Below are positions 45,758 to 56,536 of a DNA stretch of 64,000 bases, one piece after another. Position numbers and translations under genes: made by a program. The number at the start of each line of letters is the position of its first letter. Within the stretch, counting starts at the first letter, position 1. Source of the stretch: Paenibacillus alvei DSM 29 (GTDB taxonomy: Bacteria > Bacillota > Bacilli > Paenibacillales > Paenibacillaceae). A model generated the notes under the pieces. That model made no database searches and was not told the DNA's origin. It was given only the letters and a program-made list of their open reading frames with translations. The stretch covers positions 310,001-374,000 of the forward strand of contig NZ_AMBZ01000007.1 of NCBI RefSeq assembly GCF_000293805.1, read 5' to 3'.

Positions 45758-47086
45758 ATGTATAACATTTTGCTCGTAGATGATGAACCATGGATTTGCA
45801 AGGGACTAAGCAATCTTCTTACTATTTCGGGATTGCATATCCATAACATTTTCATCGCTCAAAGCGGATATGAGGCAATGGATTTCATTCGAATGGAGGA
45901 TATTGACTTATTGATTACAGATATTCAAATGAGTGGAATGAGCGGTATCGAATTGATGCATCAAGCCAAAATGGAAAAGCCGTCCGTTCAATCCATTGTT
46001 GTCTCCGCTCATGAGACTTTTCAATATGCGCAGTTGGCTATGCGGCTGGGTGCAAAAGATTATTTAATCAAACCCATTAACAGCACCCAGTTCCTAGATT
46101 CCGTGCGAAGCGTGCTGCTGAGGTTAACTAAAACATGGACGGCTCAAGATGAAATTGCCGCTCCATTAAATGAACGATTCAGTATGAGCGAGCCTGCTCC
46201 GGCGACAACAGCGTTATTAAACAGCCTGCTTGCTAATCCTGTGCATGTATGTGAAAACGCTTTTTCTGCTCAGCAGTTGAGAGATCTTTCGTTAGTAGGG
46301 CCCTATTTTGCGGTGCTCAAAATCAATCTTCATCTACAATCCCCGTCAAACAGAGAGCGATTCTTTGGGGAAAATGTCCATTTATTGCAATATGCCGTGT
46401 TGAACATGGCGAATGAGCTGCTTGAAGGGCAGTTCAGTCATATTGCTTTTTGTTCACCAGATTATGAAATTACGATCATTCTCCAATGGGATAGCGAAAC
46501 ATATGGCGATTCAGGCATAAACAAAATCAATCAATTGGATATCATTGGTAGGTTACTCTGCATGAACATTCAGGTCTACTTATCGCTGCAATGTGTGATT
46601 GGCATTAGCCATATCTTACAGGGGATTGAGTATATCAGCGTATTGGATCAACAGGCGAAACGAGCAGTACGCCTTAACCACGTACACCCGGATCATTATG
46701 TGTTTTACTATGGAGATTTTTGCTGGAATCAAGATGAGGAAGAGCCCAAGAAGGACGAGTTGAACATGCAGTCTAATCAAATCGTAGATAAGGTCAAAAA
46801 ATATATTCATGAGCATTTCGCCCAAAAGGGATTAACACTCTTGGAAATTGCTCACAAAAGTCATGTGAGCCCGAATTATTTAAGTTATTTGTTTAAAAAA
46901 ATAACGGGCTACAACCTGTGGGACTATGTCGTTAAACTGAGGATGGAAGAAAGTAGGCTGCTTCTAACAACCACTGATCTACGACGGTATGAAATTGCTG
47001 AAAAGGTCGGATACGAATCACCTGAGCATTTCAGTAAAATATTCAAGAAATATTATGGAGTAAGTCTGAGCGAGTTCAAGAAGTAG
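45758..47086 (+). CDS. YesN-type AraC response regulator
   Basis: 442 residues. The receiver domain (ILLVDDEPWICKGLSNLL, phospho-Asp in LLITDIQMSGMSGIEL, LIKPINSTQ) leads to a middle helical region. The C-terminal AraC HTH (LTLLEIAHKSHVSPNYLSYL, GYESPEHFSKIFKKYYGVSL) completes the protein. ATG 45758 has GGGGTGA upstream and lies 8 bp after the kinase stop. It likely activates the sugar-uptake genes that follow. Confidence 0.88.
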   Translation: MYNILLVDDEPWICKGLSNLLTISGLHIHNIFIAQSGYEAMDFIRMEDIDLLITDIQMSGMSGIELMHQAKMEKPSVQSIVVSAHETFQYAQLAMRLGAKDYLIKPINSTQFLDSVRSVLLRLTKTWTAQDEIAAPLNERFSMSEPAPATTALLNSLLANPVHVCENAFSAQQLRDLSLVGPYFAVLKINLHLQSPSNRERFFGENVHLLQYAVLNMANELLEGQFSHIAFCSPDYEITIILQWDSETYGDSGINKINQLDIIGRLLCMNIQVYLSLQCVIGISHILQGIEYISVLDQQAKRAVRLNHVHPDHYVFYYGDFCWNQDEEEPKKDELNMQSNQIVDKVKKYIHEHFAQKGLTLLEIAHKSHVSPNYLSYLFKKITGYNLWDYVVKLRMEESRLLLTTTDLRRYEIAEKVGYESPEHFSKIFKKYYGVSLSEFKK

Positions 47087-47138
47087 AATCGCCAATGATC
47101 TAAATAGAATTACACATGTTCATCGTCAACCTGCCTTC

Positions 47139-47168
47139 TTACAATAGGAATTGTAAATTAGCTAATTT
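47139..47168. promoter_or_regulatory. Two adjoining palindromes before the sugar-binding protein gene
   Basis: TTACAAT-AGGA-ATTGTAA (47139-47156) overlaps AAATTAGCTAATTT (47155-47168), both exact. They lie 65-95 bp before the ATG and are candidate operators. Confidence 0.4.
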
Positions 47169-47232
47169 TGTAAAAGGTCACGAGTTTGTATGAACGAATG
47201 ATTTAGATTATCTCAAAGGAGCATCCATCCTC

Positions 47233-48636
47233 ATGGCTAAACGTAGGTTTATGCTTGTGCCCGCGATAATCATTTGTATCATTGCATTGATGTTAAGCGC
47301 ATGCAGCCGTTCTTCAAGCAGCACCACAAACGATACCCAAAAAAATTCATCGGAATCTACCAAAGTAACGATCAGCATCTACTATCCTCCACCTGATCAA
47401 ATCGAGAAGAGGACGCTGGAAGATGATAAGATCAAACGTTTTGTAAAGCAGTACCCGAATGTGAAAGTTGTAAAAAGCGATTGGCAGTATGATCCGAATC
47501 AAATCGGAATTAAGATGGGGGCCAATGAGGCGCCAACTCTATTCAACACATATGCAACGGAAGGCAGATTTTTGGCAGAGAAGGGATGGGCTGCGGACAT
47601 CACGGGCTTATTTCACGATTATGCGTTTCATGATCAAATGAACCCTATATTGCAGGATCAGTTCATTATTGGCGGCAAGGTTTACGGGATTGCCCAGCAA
47701 GGATATGTTACCAGCACAATTATAAATAAAAGACTCTTAGATCAGAAAGAAATTGCGTTACCTAGTTTTGATTGGACTTGGGATGACATGCTTGCTACAG
47801 CTCAAGCAGCGGCTGATCCCTCCAAAAGCATCTCCGGCATTGCACCGATGGGTAAGGGGAATGCAGCCGGCTGGAACTGGACGAATTTTCTATTTGGAGC
47901 AGGTGGAGATATTCAGAAGGTAGAAGATGGAAAAGTTACGGCCGTATTTCATTTAGAAGCTGGTATTAAAGCTCTTGCATTTTATCAACGTCTAGCTTGG
48001 GAAGCGAAGGTGATCCCTCAAGACTGGGCGCTTGGATGGGGGGATGCTGTTGGCGCCTTGGTTCAAGGGAGAACGGCGATAGTCATCTCGGGACCTGATG
48101 GCCCGGTCGATCAGGCACTCAACCAAGCGGGAATGAAGCCTGAGGAAATTGTTGTATATCCGATACCAGCGGCTGAAAAGGGAGGCAAGCACATAGGCAT
48201 ACTTGGCGGAGATTTCTTGGTCATCAATCCAAAAGCGACGAAAGAAGAGAAAGAGATGGCCTTTCGTTACGCTACGTTTGATTATTTCACCGATACAGGA
48301 CTGTTATCGATAGAAGCGAGTATCCAGCAACGTCGTAAAGATCAAAAATATTTTGTTCCGCCTGTTATTGAGTATTTCACACCCGATTCTACCTATGCAG
48401 AAAAAGTTAAGGCGATCTATGAAAAATACGACAATGTATATCAATACCCCTCTGCGACGATGGAACTGATGGAAGGAAAACTAGAGACGCAGTTCAATAC
48501 GCAAGAGTACTACGCGACGATGACCAGTGTTGTTCAGGATATTTTTTCACGCAAAGACGCGGATCCAAAGACGGTGTTGGAAGAGGCAGCACAGCTTGTA
48601 CAGGAGAGGTTTTACAATCAGATGAAAGTCGAATAA
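47233..48636 (+). CDS. Sugar ABC transporter substrate-binding lipoprotein
   Basis: 467 residues. A lipoprotein signal with lipobox LMLSACS is followed by an extracellular solute-binding family 1 fold (PTLFNTYATEGRFLAEKGWA, VYGIAQQGYVTSTIINKRLL, GRTAIVISGPDGPV). It would bind an oligosaccharide and pass it to MalFG-type permeases. The only such permeases in view start at 59425. CAAAGGAG precedes the ATG. It comes straight after a YesM/YesN pair, the usual arrangement for Paenibacillus polysaccharide loci. Confidence 0.88.
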   Translation: MAKRRFMLVPAIIICIIALMLSACSRSSSSTTNDTQKNSSESTKVTISIYYPPPDQIEKRTLEDDKIKRFVKQYPNVKVVKSDWQYDPNQIGIKMGANEAPTLFNTYATEGRFLAEKGWAADITGLFHDYAFHDQMNPILQDQFIIGGKVYGIAQQGYVTSTIINKRLLDQKEIALPSFDWTWDDMLATAQAAADPSKSISGIAPMGKGNAAGWNWTNFLFGAGGDIQKVEDGKVTAVFHLEAGIKALAFYQRLAWEAKVIPQDWALGWGDAVGALVQGRTAIVISGPDGPVDQALNQAGMKPEEIVVYPIPAAEKGGKHIGILGGDFLVINPKATKEEKEMAFRYATFDYFTDTGLLSIEASIQQRRKDQKYFVPPVIEYFTPDSTYAEKVKAIYEKYDNVYQYPSATMELMEGKLETQFNTQEYYATMTSVVQDIFSRKDADPKTVLEEAAQLVQERFYNQMKVE

Positions 48637-48683
48637 GCGAGTGAACATGCATGTTAACCAAAAATGAAAGGAAGGCCATAAAG

Positions 48684-51433
48684 ATGCAAGCACGACTCCA
48701 GAAAAACTCTACAGGTCTCATTTTACTCCTCATTGTAAGCTTGTTGCTTACACAGTTGTCCTTGGGCTCAAGCCCCGTACACGCCTCCTCCAATTTGGCG
48801 GCAGGCAAGCCTGTTTCGGCAAGCAGTCACAACGATAATTACTCGGCTGCAAACACGGTGGACAGCGAATCATCGACGTATTGGGAAAGTGCGAATAGCG
48901 CATACCCGCAATGGCTTCGTGTCGATCTTGGCAATGTGAGCAAGATTGGTCAAGTTGTTCTGCGGCTCCCGGAATCGTGGGGTCAAAGAGCACAAACCTT
49001 GTCCGTGTTGGGTAGTGTCGATGATGCCAGCTACACAACCCTGGTTGCATCGGCCAGCTATTCGTTTGATCCAGCGAGCGGAAATATGGTGACTATCAAT
49101 TTCCCAACTGCATCAGCTAGATACGTGAAACTGAACTTCACTGCTAATACCGGCTGGATCGCCGCCCAGTTATCCGAACTAGAAGTGTTCGCAGCGTCTT
49201 CTGGCGCTTATGAAGCGGAAAATGCCCAATTAACCGGAGGGGCAAAAGTAAATACGGATCATACCGGATATACAGGCACTGGCTTTGTTGACGGCTATTG
49301 GAATCAAGGAGCAGCCACTCAATTTATGGTTAACGTGGATCGTGCCGGGGTCTACTCAGCCAATTTAATATACGGAAACGCTTCAGGCGGGGATCAGACA
49401 GTAAGCCTATACGTCAATGGAACAAAAATTAAGCAGACGACTTTATCGAATCTAGCCAACTGGGACACTTGGTCGACCAAGTCAGAAATCGTAAATTTGA
49501 ATGCAGGAGCTAATACAATCGCTTACAAGTATGATCCAACCGATTCGGGAAACATCAACTTGGATGCCCTCCAAATCGCAAGTGCCAGCTCACCACCGAG
49601 ATCCGCGTTATCGACCATCGAAGCTGAAAGCTTTGATCAACAATCGGGTATTCAAACGGAATCTTCCAGCGAAGGCGGATTAAATATCGGCTTTATCGAA
49701 AATGACGACTACACAGCCTATTACAATATCGATTTTGGCTCCGGCGTATCGAAGTTTGAGGCACGAGTGGCCAGCAATGGCGATGGAGGCCATATCGAAA
49801 TCAGATTGGGCAGCTTGACAGGAACGCTTGCAGCTGCTTGCGCAGTAGAGCCTACAGGCGGATGGCAAACATGGACGACTAAATCTTGCAGCATAAACCC
49901 TATCAGCGGCGTACACGATGTCTATCTCATATTTAAAGGCAGCGGGGCTGGATTATTCAATCTCAACTGGTTCAAATTTTCCAACAATTCTGTTGTGCCG
50001 TCAAAAGGAGCCACAATGCCTTACGATATGTATGAAGCGGAGGAGGGCGAAGTTGGTGGCGGCGCGGTTATCGTCGGTCCGAACCGAAAAATTGGCGATT
50101 TGGCTGGAGAAGCTTCCGGGAGAAAAGCAGTCACGTTAAATTCTACAGGCAGCTTCGTTCAATTTAAGACAAGAACAAGCACCAACACACTTGTTGCACG
50201 CTTCTCCATACCCGATGCACCTAACGGGGGTGGATTAAACAATACGCTGAACATATATGTCAATGGCACGTTTGCCAAGTCAATCGATCTCACGTCCAAG
50301 TATTCGTGGCTCTACGGCGACGAAGCATCGCCGGGCAATTCGCCTTCAGCGGGTGCTCCTCGGTTCATTTACGATGAAGCGAACGTCATGTTCGATAACA
50401 CTATTCCTGCAGGAAGTACAATTAAGCTGCAAAAGGATCCGTCAAATACAACGACTTATGCGATCGACTTCATCAGCCTCGAGCAAGTATCGCCGCTGGC
50501 CAATCCCGATCCTTCCAAATATGTTACGCCTGCAAACACCACGCATCAAGCGGTTCAACACGCATTGGATCAAGTTCGTATGGATCCAACCGGCAATCTT
50601 ATCGGTGTCTATCTACCTGCAGGAACTTATAAAACAGGGGGCAAGTTTCAGGTGCACGGCAAGCCAGTGAAAGTAATCGGCGCCGGTCCATGGTACACCC
50701 GGTTTGTAGCTCCTTCCAATCAGTCCAACACAGATATCGGTTTTAATGTAGTAGCAAGCGCTAACGGTTCTACCTTTGCCAACTTTTCTTATTTCGGCAA
50801 CTACAACATCCGTGAAGACGGTCCGGGCAAAGTATTTGCATTTAATGATGTAGCCAACATGACAATCGACAACATCTGGGTCGAGCATCAGATGTGCATG
50901 TTCTGGGGGCAGAACGTCGATAACACCGTCATTAAAAATTCCCGAATTCGCAACGTTTTTGCAGATGCCGTCAATTTTACAAACGGCAGCACGAACAACT
51001 TGGTGACGAACAACGAAGCTCGCAGCACCGGCGACGATAGCTTTGCCTTGTTTAACGCTGTGGACACCGGTACTTCCGAAGATAATCAAGGCAACGTCTA
51101 TGAAAAATTAACCTCGCTGCTCACATGGCGGGCTTCAGGACTTGCCGTATACGGCGGATACAACAATACGTTTATCATGGGATTATGTTTCAAACGAACT
51201 ATGTCGGAGCAACGCCACAATTTCCGATTACGGATACGATTTTATCCAACATAAAAATATCAGGCGTTCGCAAGAGTGGAGATTCTTTTGATGCTAAATC
51301 AGGCTTTGGAGTTTGGGCGAACCAACCGATCGGCTCTGCTACGTTTAATAACTTGCAATTTGCGAATATGGACCCAGGGACCACTCCAATAAACAATCCA
51401 ACCTCTACGTTTACGATTCAAGTCAATCCGTAA
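48684..51433 (+). pseudogene. Secreted GH87-like alpha-1,3-glucanase, internally deleted and frameshifted
   Basis: About 900 codons over two frames. Signal peptide (LILLLIVSLLLTQLSLG), then a discoidin F5/8 domain (about 35-170), two CBM6/35 domains (EAENAQLTGGAKV and EAESFDQQSG), a third sandwich, and a right-handed beta-helix. The helix shows the GH87 acidic residues NVFADAVNFTNG and RSTGDDSFALF. After GGYNNTFI (51175) the frame changes and resumes at YHGIMFQTNYVG, KSGDSFDAKSGFG. From memory, relatives have about 70-80 residues between these points, so a deletion with frame change is likely. The start is the ATG at 48684 (AAAGGAAGG). It would degrade fungal or dental alpha-1,3-glucan. Confidence 0.65.
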
Positions 51434-51451
51434 CAACGTATCAGCCATATG

Positions 51452-51494
51452 AAGCATGAATCTATCAGCTACACGATAGATTCATGCTTTTTTT
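51452..51494 (+). terminator. Rho-independent terminator
   Basis: AAGCATGAATCTATC pairs with GATAGATTCATGCTT across AGCTACAC, with a T7 tail. Confidence 0.85.
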
Positions 51495-51608
51495 AATGAC
51501 GTAATATCGCTAATGATGCTCATAAGATTGCACATGTTCATTTTAAGCAGCGCTTTTTACAATGAAGTTAAGTTGTTTGATGAACTAGGAAAGGGGAGTG
51601 CGCCACTA

Positions 51609-52510
51609 ATGGAACTACGCCAGCTTCAATATTTTATTCAAATATGCAAATCGGGAAGTCTCACCAAAGCCAAAGCAGAATTGGGGGTAACGCAGCCTAC
51701 ATTAAGTCAGCAGCTTCGGGTATTAGAGAATGAATTTAATACGCTGTTGTTTGATCGGGGTGCAAAGGGAGTTGAAATAACGGAAGCGGGCAAAATTCTG
51801 TTATATAAGGGCAATGCGATCATGAAGCTGCTTGAGGAAGCTCGAAATGAAATGAAAGAGGAGGTAACAATAGTGAAAGATACGCTTGCAATTGGTTGTT
51901 GTCCTGCTGAGCTTGAATTTCTTGCACCTTGCTTGATGAAATTTCATGAAAAGCATCCTCATGCCCAATTAAAAATTATCGAGTCAGAAAATATGGAACG
52001 AATGATTCTAGAGCGAAAGGCTGATATCGGCATCACTTCTAATGCGATGTCAAGTCAATCCATCGTATCGACTTACTTGTATCGCCAAGAAATGGCGCTT
52101 TTCGTTCATTCGGAGCACCCTATGGCTGCTTATCCCTCCATTCCTTTTCAATCATTGAAGCAGATCAATTCCATTCTATTTCTGCAGCAATACAAATCGG
52201 TCATCGAAATGTATGGTAGGGTCTGTGGGTTTACGTTGGAGTCCATGATTGAAACGACCTCGTTCTCTTTTTAATACATTCGGTTCGCCAAGGAATTGGG
52301 GCAGCGCTTCTCCCTGTATGTTTAGCTGTAACGTTAAAGAAAGAGGCGCTTCGGATGGTGAGATTAGAAGACTACGTACCCTATTGGGACGTATCGCTTG
52401 TTCATCTGGATTCCTTTGCATGGAGTACGACGTCGCGTGCATGTATTCAAGAAATCAATTGTTTTATTTTAGCGAACAATGAGGAAGCAAGGAGAGAGGT
52501 TGAGGTGTAA
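51609..52510 (+). CDS. LysR-family regulator 1, frameshifted
   Basis: About 300 residues when joined. N-terminal wHTH (ELRQLQYFIQICKSGSLTKA, VTQPTLSQQLRVLENEFN), then a LysR substrate domain with paired Cys (IGCCPAELEFLAPC). One T is missing in the T5 run at 52268-52272; restoring it continues as IHSVRQGIGAALLPVCLAV and ends at 52510. The start is the ATG at 51609 (AAAGGGGAG). A second LysR gene begins 4 bp on. Confidence 0.78.
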
Positions 52511-52513
52511 GTT

Positions 52514-53406
52514 ATGTTTAGGCAATTAGAATGTTTTATTAAAATTTGCGAAGAAGGCAGCTTTGCTAAAGCATCGGAATCGCTCATGATTTCTCAACCT
52601 GCATTAAGCCAGCAGATTCGATACATAGAAGCGGAGTTTAACACTCCTGTGTTTAAGCGGGCCGGTAGAGGGATAAAGCTTACGGCTGCAGGTCAAATCC
52701 TGTATGAGAAAGCTATTTCTGTGATGAGGCTGATTGGGGAGTCGAAAAAAGAAACAGCTGAGCTAAGCAATACCCAGATCAATCAACTTCCGCTCTCCAT
52801 CGGCATCTCACCATTAGATTGTCCGAATTTTATGCCGTTTTTTTAAAGTTTCACGAACAGCATCCAGCTATTACGCTGCATTTCGAAAACATCGAAAATG
52901 GTTTTAGGGATTTACTGCATAATCATAATCATATTGATATAGTTATAAGCGATTGTCCGGAACTAAATAAGGAACTATATGCTGTACATGTATGCAAAGA
53001 GGAACAAGCGCTATTCGTTTATATGGATCATCCGTGGGCAGATCGAACATCCATTTCAGTTCGGGAATTGAAAAATCTAGAATCTGATTTATTTGTTAGA
53101 GATTCAAATATAGTAAAGCTGCTCAAAGCATATGATTTCAAAGTGATCCAACCTCTGCAATCAAAATTTCATTCTACCTCCGCTGCCATTATTCTTTCTA
53201 TGGTTATACAGCAAATGGGGGTGGCTATTTTACCCATTTCTTACTTGAATAGCTCTTCTTATTCGAAATTAAAAGTAATTCAATTCTTAGATCCGATTCC
53301 TGCACGTGAAGTTAAGCTTATTGTTCGAAAAGATCAGTTCATCGATGCGGCGATTCAAACTTTTATGAACTATTTTTTAAAAGCAACAAAGTCACTTGCC
53401 GTATAA
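52514..53406 (+). CDS. LysR-family regulator 2, frameshifted
   Basis: About 297 residues when joined. The HTH is RQLECFIKICEEGSFAKASE, MISQPALSQQIRYIEAEFN; the substrate domain follows. The T7 run at 52838-52844 lacks one T, breaking CPNFMPFF-LKFHEQHPAITL. It is a paralogue of the gene before it and probably arose by tandem duplication. A GAGAGAGG site is about 17 nt upstream. The target is unknown; the divergent hydrolase and amidohydrolase nearby are candidates. Confidence 0.78.
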
Positions 53407-53421
53407 CAGACAACTTATATA

Positions 53422-53455
53422 AAAGGTACAGCCGTTCTGAGGAGGCTGTACCTTT
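53422..53455. terminator. Bidirectional terminator
   Basis: AAAGGTACAGCC and GGCTGTACCTTT form a perfect 12-bp stem between the convergent LysR and hydrolase genes. Confidence 0.8.
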
Positions 53456-53483
53456 CCCAATAGAAATGAGAGGATTTTCGAAT

Positions 53484-54122
53484 TTAACCTCCATACCCAC
53501 CGAACATTGCTTTGGCATACACAATACCTGTTCCATAAGCACCAGCATGCTCTTTAGCAACATTTACGACGGCATCATACGTTTCTTCACGCGCCCAATC
53601 GCGTTGATACTCAAGGAGGACAGAAAGCCAGGTAACAGGGATCGCCCCAGCCTGTATCATGCGTTGAATGGCTGTATTATGTGCCTCTGTTGTCGTTCCG
53701 CCTGAAGCATCTGTAACAATATACACTTCGTAACCTTCTTTAATCGCAGAGATCGTTGGAAATGCAAGGCAAACTTCTGTCCATAGCGCAGCGATAATCA
53801 ATTTTTTTCGCCCCGTCTTTTTCACGGCTTCAATGAAATTTTTGTCTTCCCAAGAGTTCATCGATGTGCGGTCAATTGGCTTTTGATCTGGAAATACTTT
53901 CTGAATGTGCGGATGAAGCGGGCCTGAAAATGATTCCGCAGCAACAGTTGTTAAAATGATGGGGGCATTAAATATTTTTGCCGTTTTGGCCAGCCCAACC
54001 GTATTGTTAATGATCGTTTGTCGGTCTGCACTTTGTGTACCAAATATCATCTGTGGCTGATGATCGATAAGAATAATGGCAGAGTTCTCAGGTGTAAGTA
54101 AATCGGTTTTGTCGTTAAACAT
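53484..54122 (-). CDS. Isochorismatase-family cysteine hydrolase (YcaC-like)
   Basis: 212 residues. The catalytic Asp is in AIILIDHQPQMIFG, the Lys is near the middle, and the nucleophile Cys is in ALWTEVCLAFPTISA. It is close to the YcaC group of unknown substrate, with TDASGGTTTEAHNTAIQRM and the C-terminal HAGAYGTGIVYAKAMFGGYGG. AAGGAAGGG precedes the ATG at 54120-54122. It diverges from the amidohydrolase at 54477. Confidence 0.82.
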   Translation of the reverse strand: MFNDKTDLLTPENSAIILIDHQPQMIFGTQSADRQTIINNTVGLAKTAKIFNAPIILTTVAAESFSGPLHPHIQKVFPDQKPIDRTSMNSWEDKNFIEAVKKTGRKKLIIAALWTEVCLAFPTISAIKEGYEVYIVTDASGGTTTEAHNTAIQRMIQAGAIPVTWLSVLLEYQRDWAREETYDAVVNVAKEHAGAYGTGIVYAKAMFGGYGG

Positions 54123-54476
54123 ACAATAATCCCTTCCTTCAATAGTATCACCGCAACAGTATCAGAATTGCGTTTGAACTTCTGCTGCATGTCATTAGTG
54201 TAGAGAGTAATGAACTTGCAAACCATCTTCATTTTTCTATAGGATCCATCATCAAAAACTATATCGTTAAAAATGATACGTACTTGAAATAGTTCATTTG
54301 TTAGGCATAATAAACGCTTATGTGTGGTATAGAAATCCCCATATTGATCGAATGAATTGGGATTTATAGACTTACAGTTGAAGCACTGAAAACGTTAAGG
54401 CTAGAGATTTTACTGTTAGGGTAGGTAGGAGCGAGCATGTGGGATTTAACCATCAACAAATGAGGGAGGACAAAAG
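54123..54476 (+). promoter_or_regulatory. Divergent control region with a sigma-A promoter
   Basis: 354 bp without a gene. TTGAAA (54284-54289), a 16-bp spacer and CATAAT (54306-54311) form a rightward promoter for the amidohydrolase. GGGAGGA lies just before its ATG. The leftward promoter was not resolved. Confidence 0.45.
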
Positions 54477-56309
54477 ATGATCGAGTATATAAATGGAATG
54501 GAAACTGACCTTATTATTTATAACGCTTTTATCGCTACGATGAACGAAGATAACCCTACAGCTACTGCGCTCGCAGTAAAGGATGGACAATTTTGTGCTG
54601 TGGGGGACGATGCTGAAATGATGAAGCTTGTAGGGCCCTCGACAAAAGTTATAAATGCTAACAAACGCATGTTAATACCAGGTTTAAATGATTCGCACAT
54701 GCATCTTATTCGAGGTGGGCTTAACTTTAATCTTGAATTGCGCTGGGATGGCGTACCTTCTGTGGCTGATGCGTTACGGATGTTGAAAAAGCAGGTCGAT
54801 CGGACACCTCCTCCTCACTGGGTTCGCGTTGTTGGCGGATGGACCGAATTTCAATTCAAAGAACGACGAATGCCTACATTAGAAGAAATCAATCGAATTG
54901 CCCCTCATACCCCTGTATTTATTCTAAACCTCTATCGTCAAGCCTTTTTGAATAAAGCTGCTTTGCGTGTGATCGGCTATACAAAAGATACACCGAACCC
55001 GCCAGGAGGAGAAATCCAAAGGGACAGTCAGGGCAATCCTACGGGGATGTTAATCGCCCGCCCGAACGCGACAATTTTATATGCCACGTTAGCTAAAGGC
55101 CCGAAACTTTCCTATGAAGATCAGATGAATTCGACTCGGCTGTTTATGAGAGAATTGAACCGATTTGGTGTAACAAGCGTGATTGATGCCGGGGGCGGTT
55201 TTCAGAACTACCCAGATGATTATAAAGTGTTTGCAGAGCTGGATAAGCGAGGGGAAATTACGGTTCGGACAGCATACCATTTGTTCACACAGAACCTAGG
55301 GCATGAACTAAACGACTTCAAAAATTGGACGGAATCAACAAAGCCGTATACCGGGAGCTCATTCTATCGTCATAACGGTGCCGGAGAAATGCTTGTTTAT
55401 AGCGCGGCAGACTTCGAAGATTTTGTTGAGCCACGTCCAGAACTGCCTGCCGTACTGGAAGACGAACTATTCGAAGTAACTGAGCATCTAGCCAAGCATC
55501 GCTGGCCGTTTCGTCTTCATGCTACCTATGGAGAATCGATCACACGATTTCTTGATGTAATTGAGCGGGTAAATAAAGAAGCTCCTTTTAAAGACATACG
55601 TTGGATTATTGATCATGCGGAGACGATTCAAGAAAAAGATCTAGAACGAGTCATTTCGTTAGGCGGCTCGATTTCCGTTCAAAACCGAATGGCTTTTCAA
55701 GGGGAGTATTTCGTCGATCGCTATGGAGCGAAGGCAGCAGAACATGCACCACCGATAACGAAGATGCTTACCGCTGGATTGCGTGTCGGAGTAGGGACAG
55801 ATGCAACAAGAGTTGCAAGTTATAACCCGTGGCTGGCCTTATACTGGTTAGTAACGGGAAAAACACTTGGAGGGCTTAGCTTGTATCCTGCTTCTAATCG
55901 TGTAGATAGACATCAGGCGCTCCGTATGTATACAACCGGGAATGCATGGTTTTCGAAAGAAGAGGATGTTAAAGGACAAATTAAAGCCGGACATTATGCT
56001 GATTTCACGATTCTTTCGGACAATTTCTTTCAAGTATCTGAAGAAGATATCAAAAAAATTGAGTCCGTCTTTACCGTTGTAGGCGGCAAAATCGTTTACG
56101 GCACACACGAGTTCCAAGCTTTATCACCGCCTGCTCCAAAAGCAAGTCCAGACTGGTCTCCACAGAATTTCTTTGGAGGATACTATAACGGATTGTATGA
56201 CGGAGGCGATGGATCTGGAGTTCAACCATATAGGCAACAGCGCTTGCATCACAGTTGCAATCATCACCATGGCAGCGGATTTTGTGACTTGGATTGCTTC
56301 GTCTTCTAA
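54477..56309 (+). CDS. YtcJ-type metal-dependent amidohydrolase
   Basis: 610 residues. The metal-binding HxH is NDSHMHLIRGG; later ligands are FRLHATYGE, WIIDHAETIQ and the Asp in VGVGTDATRVASYNP. The family includes N-substituted formamide deformylase and other imidase-like enzymes, so the product is only generic. The C-terminus is Cys/His-rich (LHHSCNHHHGSGFCDLDCFVF minus one end residue each side), as in relatives that end with a Cys-rich tail. ATG follows GGGAGGA. It is paired with the YcaC-like hydrolase, so both may act on an amide compound. Confidence 0.8.
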   Translation: MIEYINGMETDLIIYNAFIATMNEDNPTATALAVKDGQFCAVGDDAEMMKLVGPSTKVINANKRMLIPGLNDSHMHLIRGGLNFNLELRWDGVPSVADALRMLKKQVDRTPPPHWVRVVGGWTEFQFKERRMPTLEEINRIAPHTPVFILNLYRQAFLNKAALRVIGYTKDTPNPPGGEIQRDSQGNPTGMLIARPNATILYATLAKGPKLSYEDQMNSTRLFMRELNRFGVTSVIDAGGGFQNYPDDYKVFAELDKRGEITVRTAYHLFTQNLGHELNDFKNWTESTKPYTGSSFYRHNGAGEMLVYSAADFEDFVEPRPELPAVLEDELFEVTEHLAKHRWPFRLHATYGESITRFLDVIERVNKEAPFKDIRWIIDHAETIQEKDLERVISLGGSISVQNRMAFQGEYFVDRYGAKAAEHAPPITKMLTAGLRVGVGTDATRVASYNPWLALYWLVTGKTLGGLSLYPASNRVDRHQALRMYTTGNAWFSKEEDVKGQIKAGHYADFTILSDNFFQVSEEDIKKIESVFTVVGGKIVYGTHEFQALSPPAPKASPDWSPQNFFGGYYNGLYDGGDGSGVQPYRQQRLHHSCNHHHGSGFCDLDCFVF

Positions 56310-56536
56310 TGCAGGCAGATTAAAAAACAGATTAATAATCGTTACAAAGTTGAAATATCGATTCCTACCTTCGTGGCCTGAGATTCGTTCGCTCCGACTT
56401 ACACAACAGTTCTATTGACTGCGCGCATGGGTGGCAAAAGCTTGACACAAACAATAATCCTCTGTATGAAAATGGATCCTCCAACTTAAACTAAGACAGC
56501 CAGTTTTATTTCAGACATACAGAGGAGCAGATGAAT
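56310..56536 (+). other. Intergenic stretch
   Basis: No gene or clear hairpin. CTTGACACAAACAATAATCC near 56441 contains a TTGACA -35. A matching -10 is not clear, but it could drive the secreted protein gene at 56537. Confidence 0.3.

Noticed and set aside
54477-56309. Frameshifted C-terminus of the amidohydrolase
   Set aside because: The His/Cys-rich end looks odd, but relatives also end with a short Cys- and aromatic-rich tail, so the stop at 56309 is accepted.
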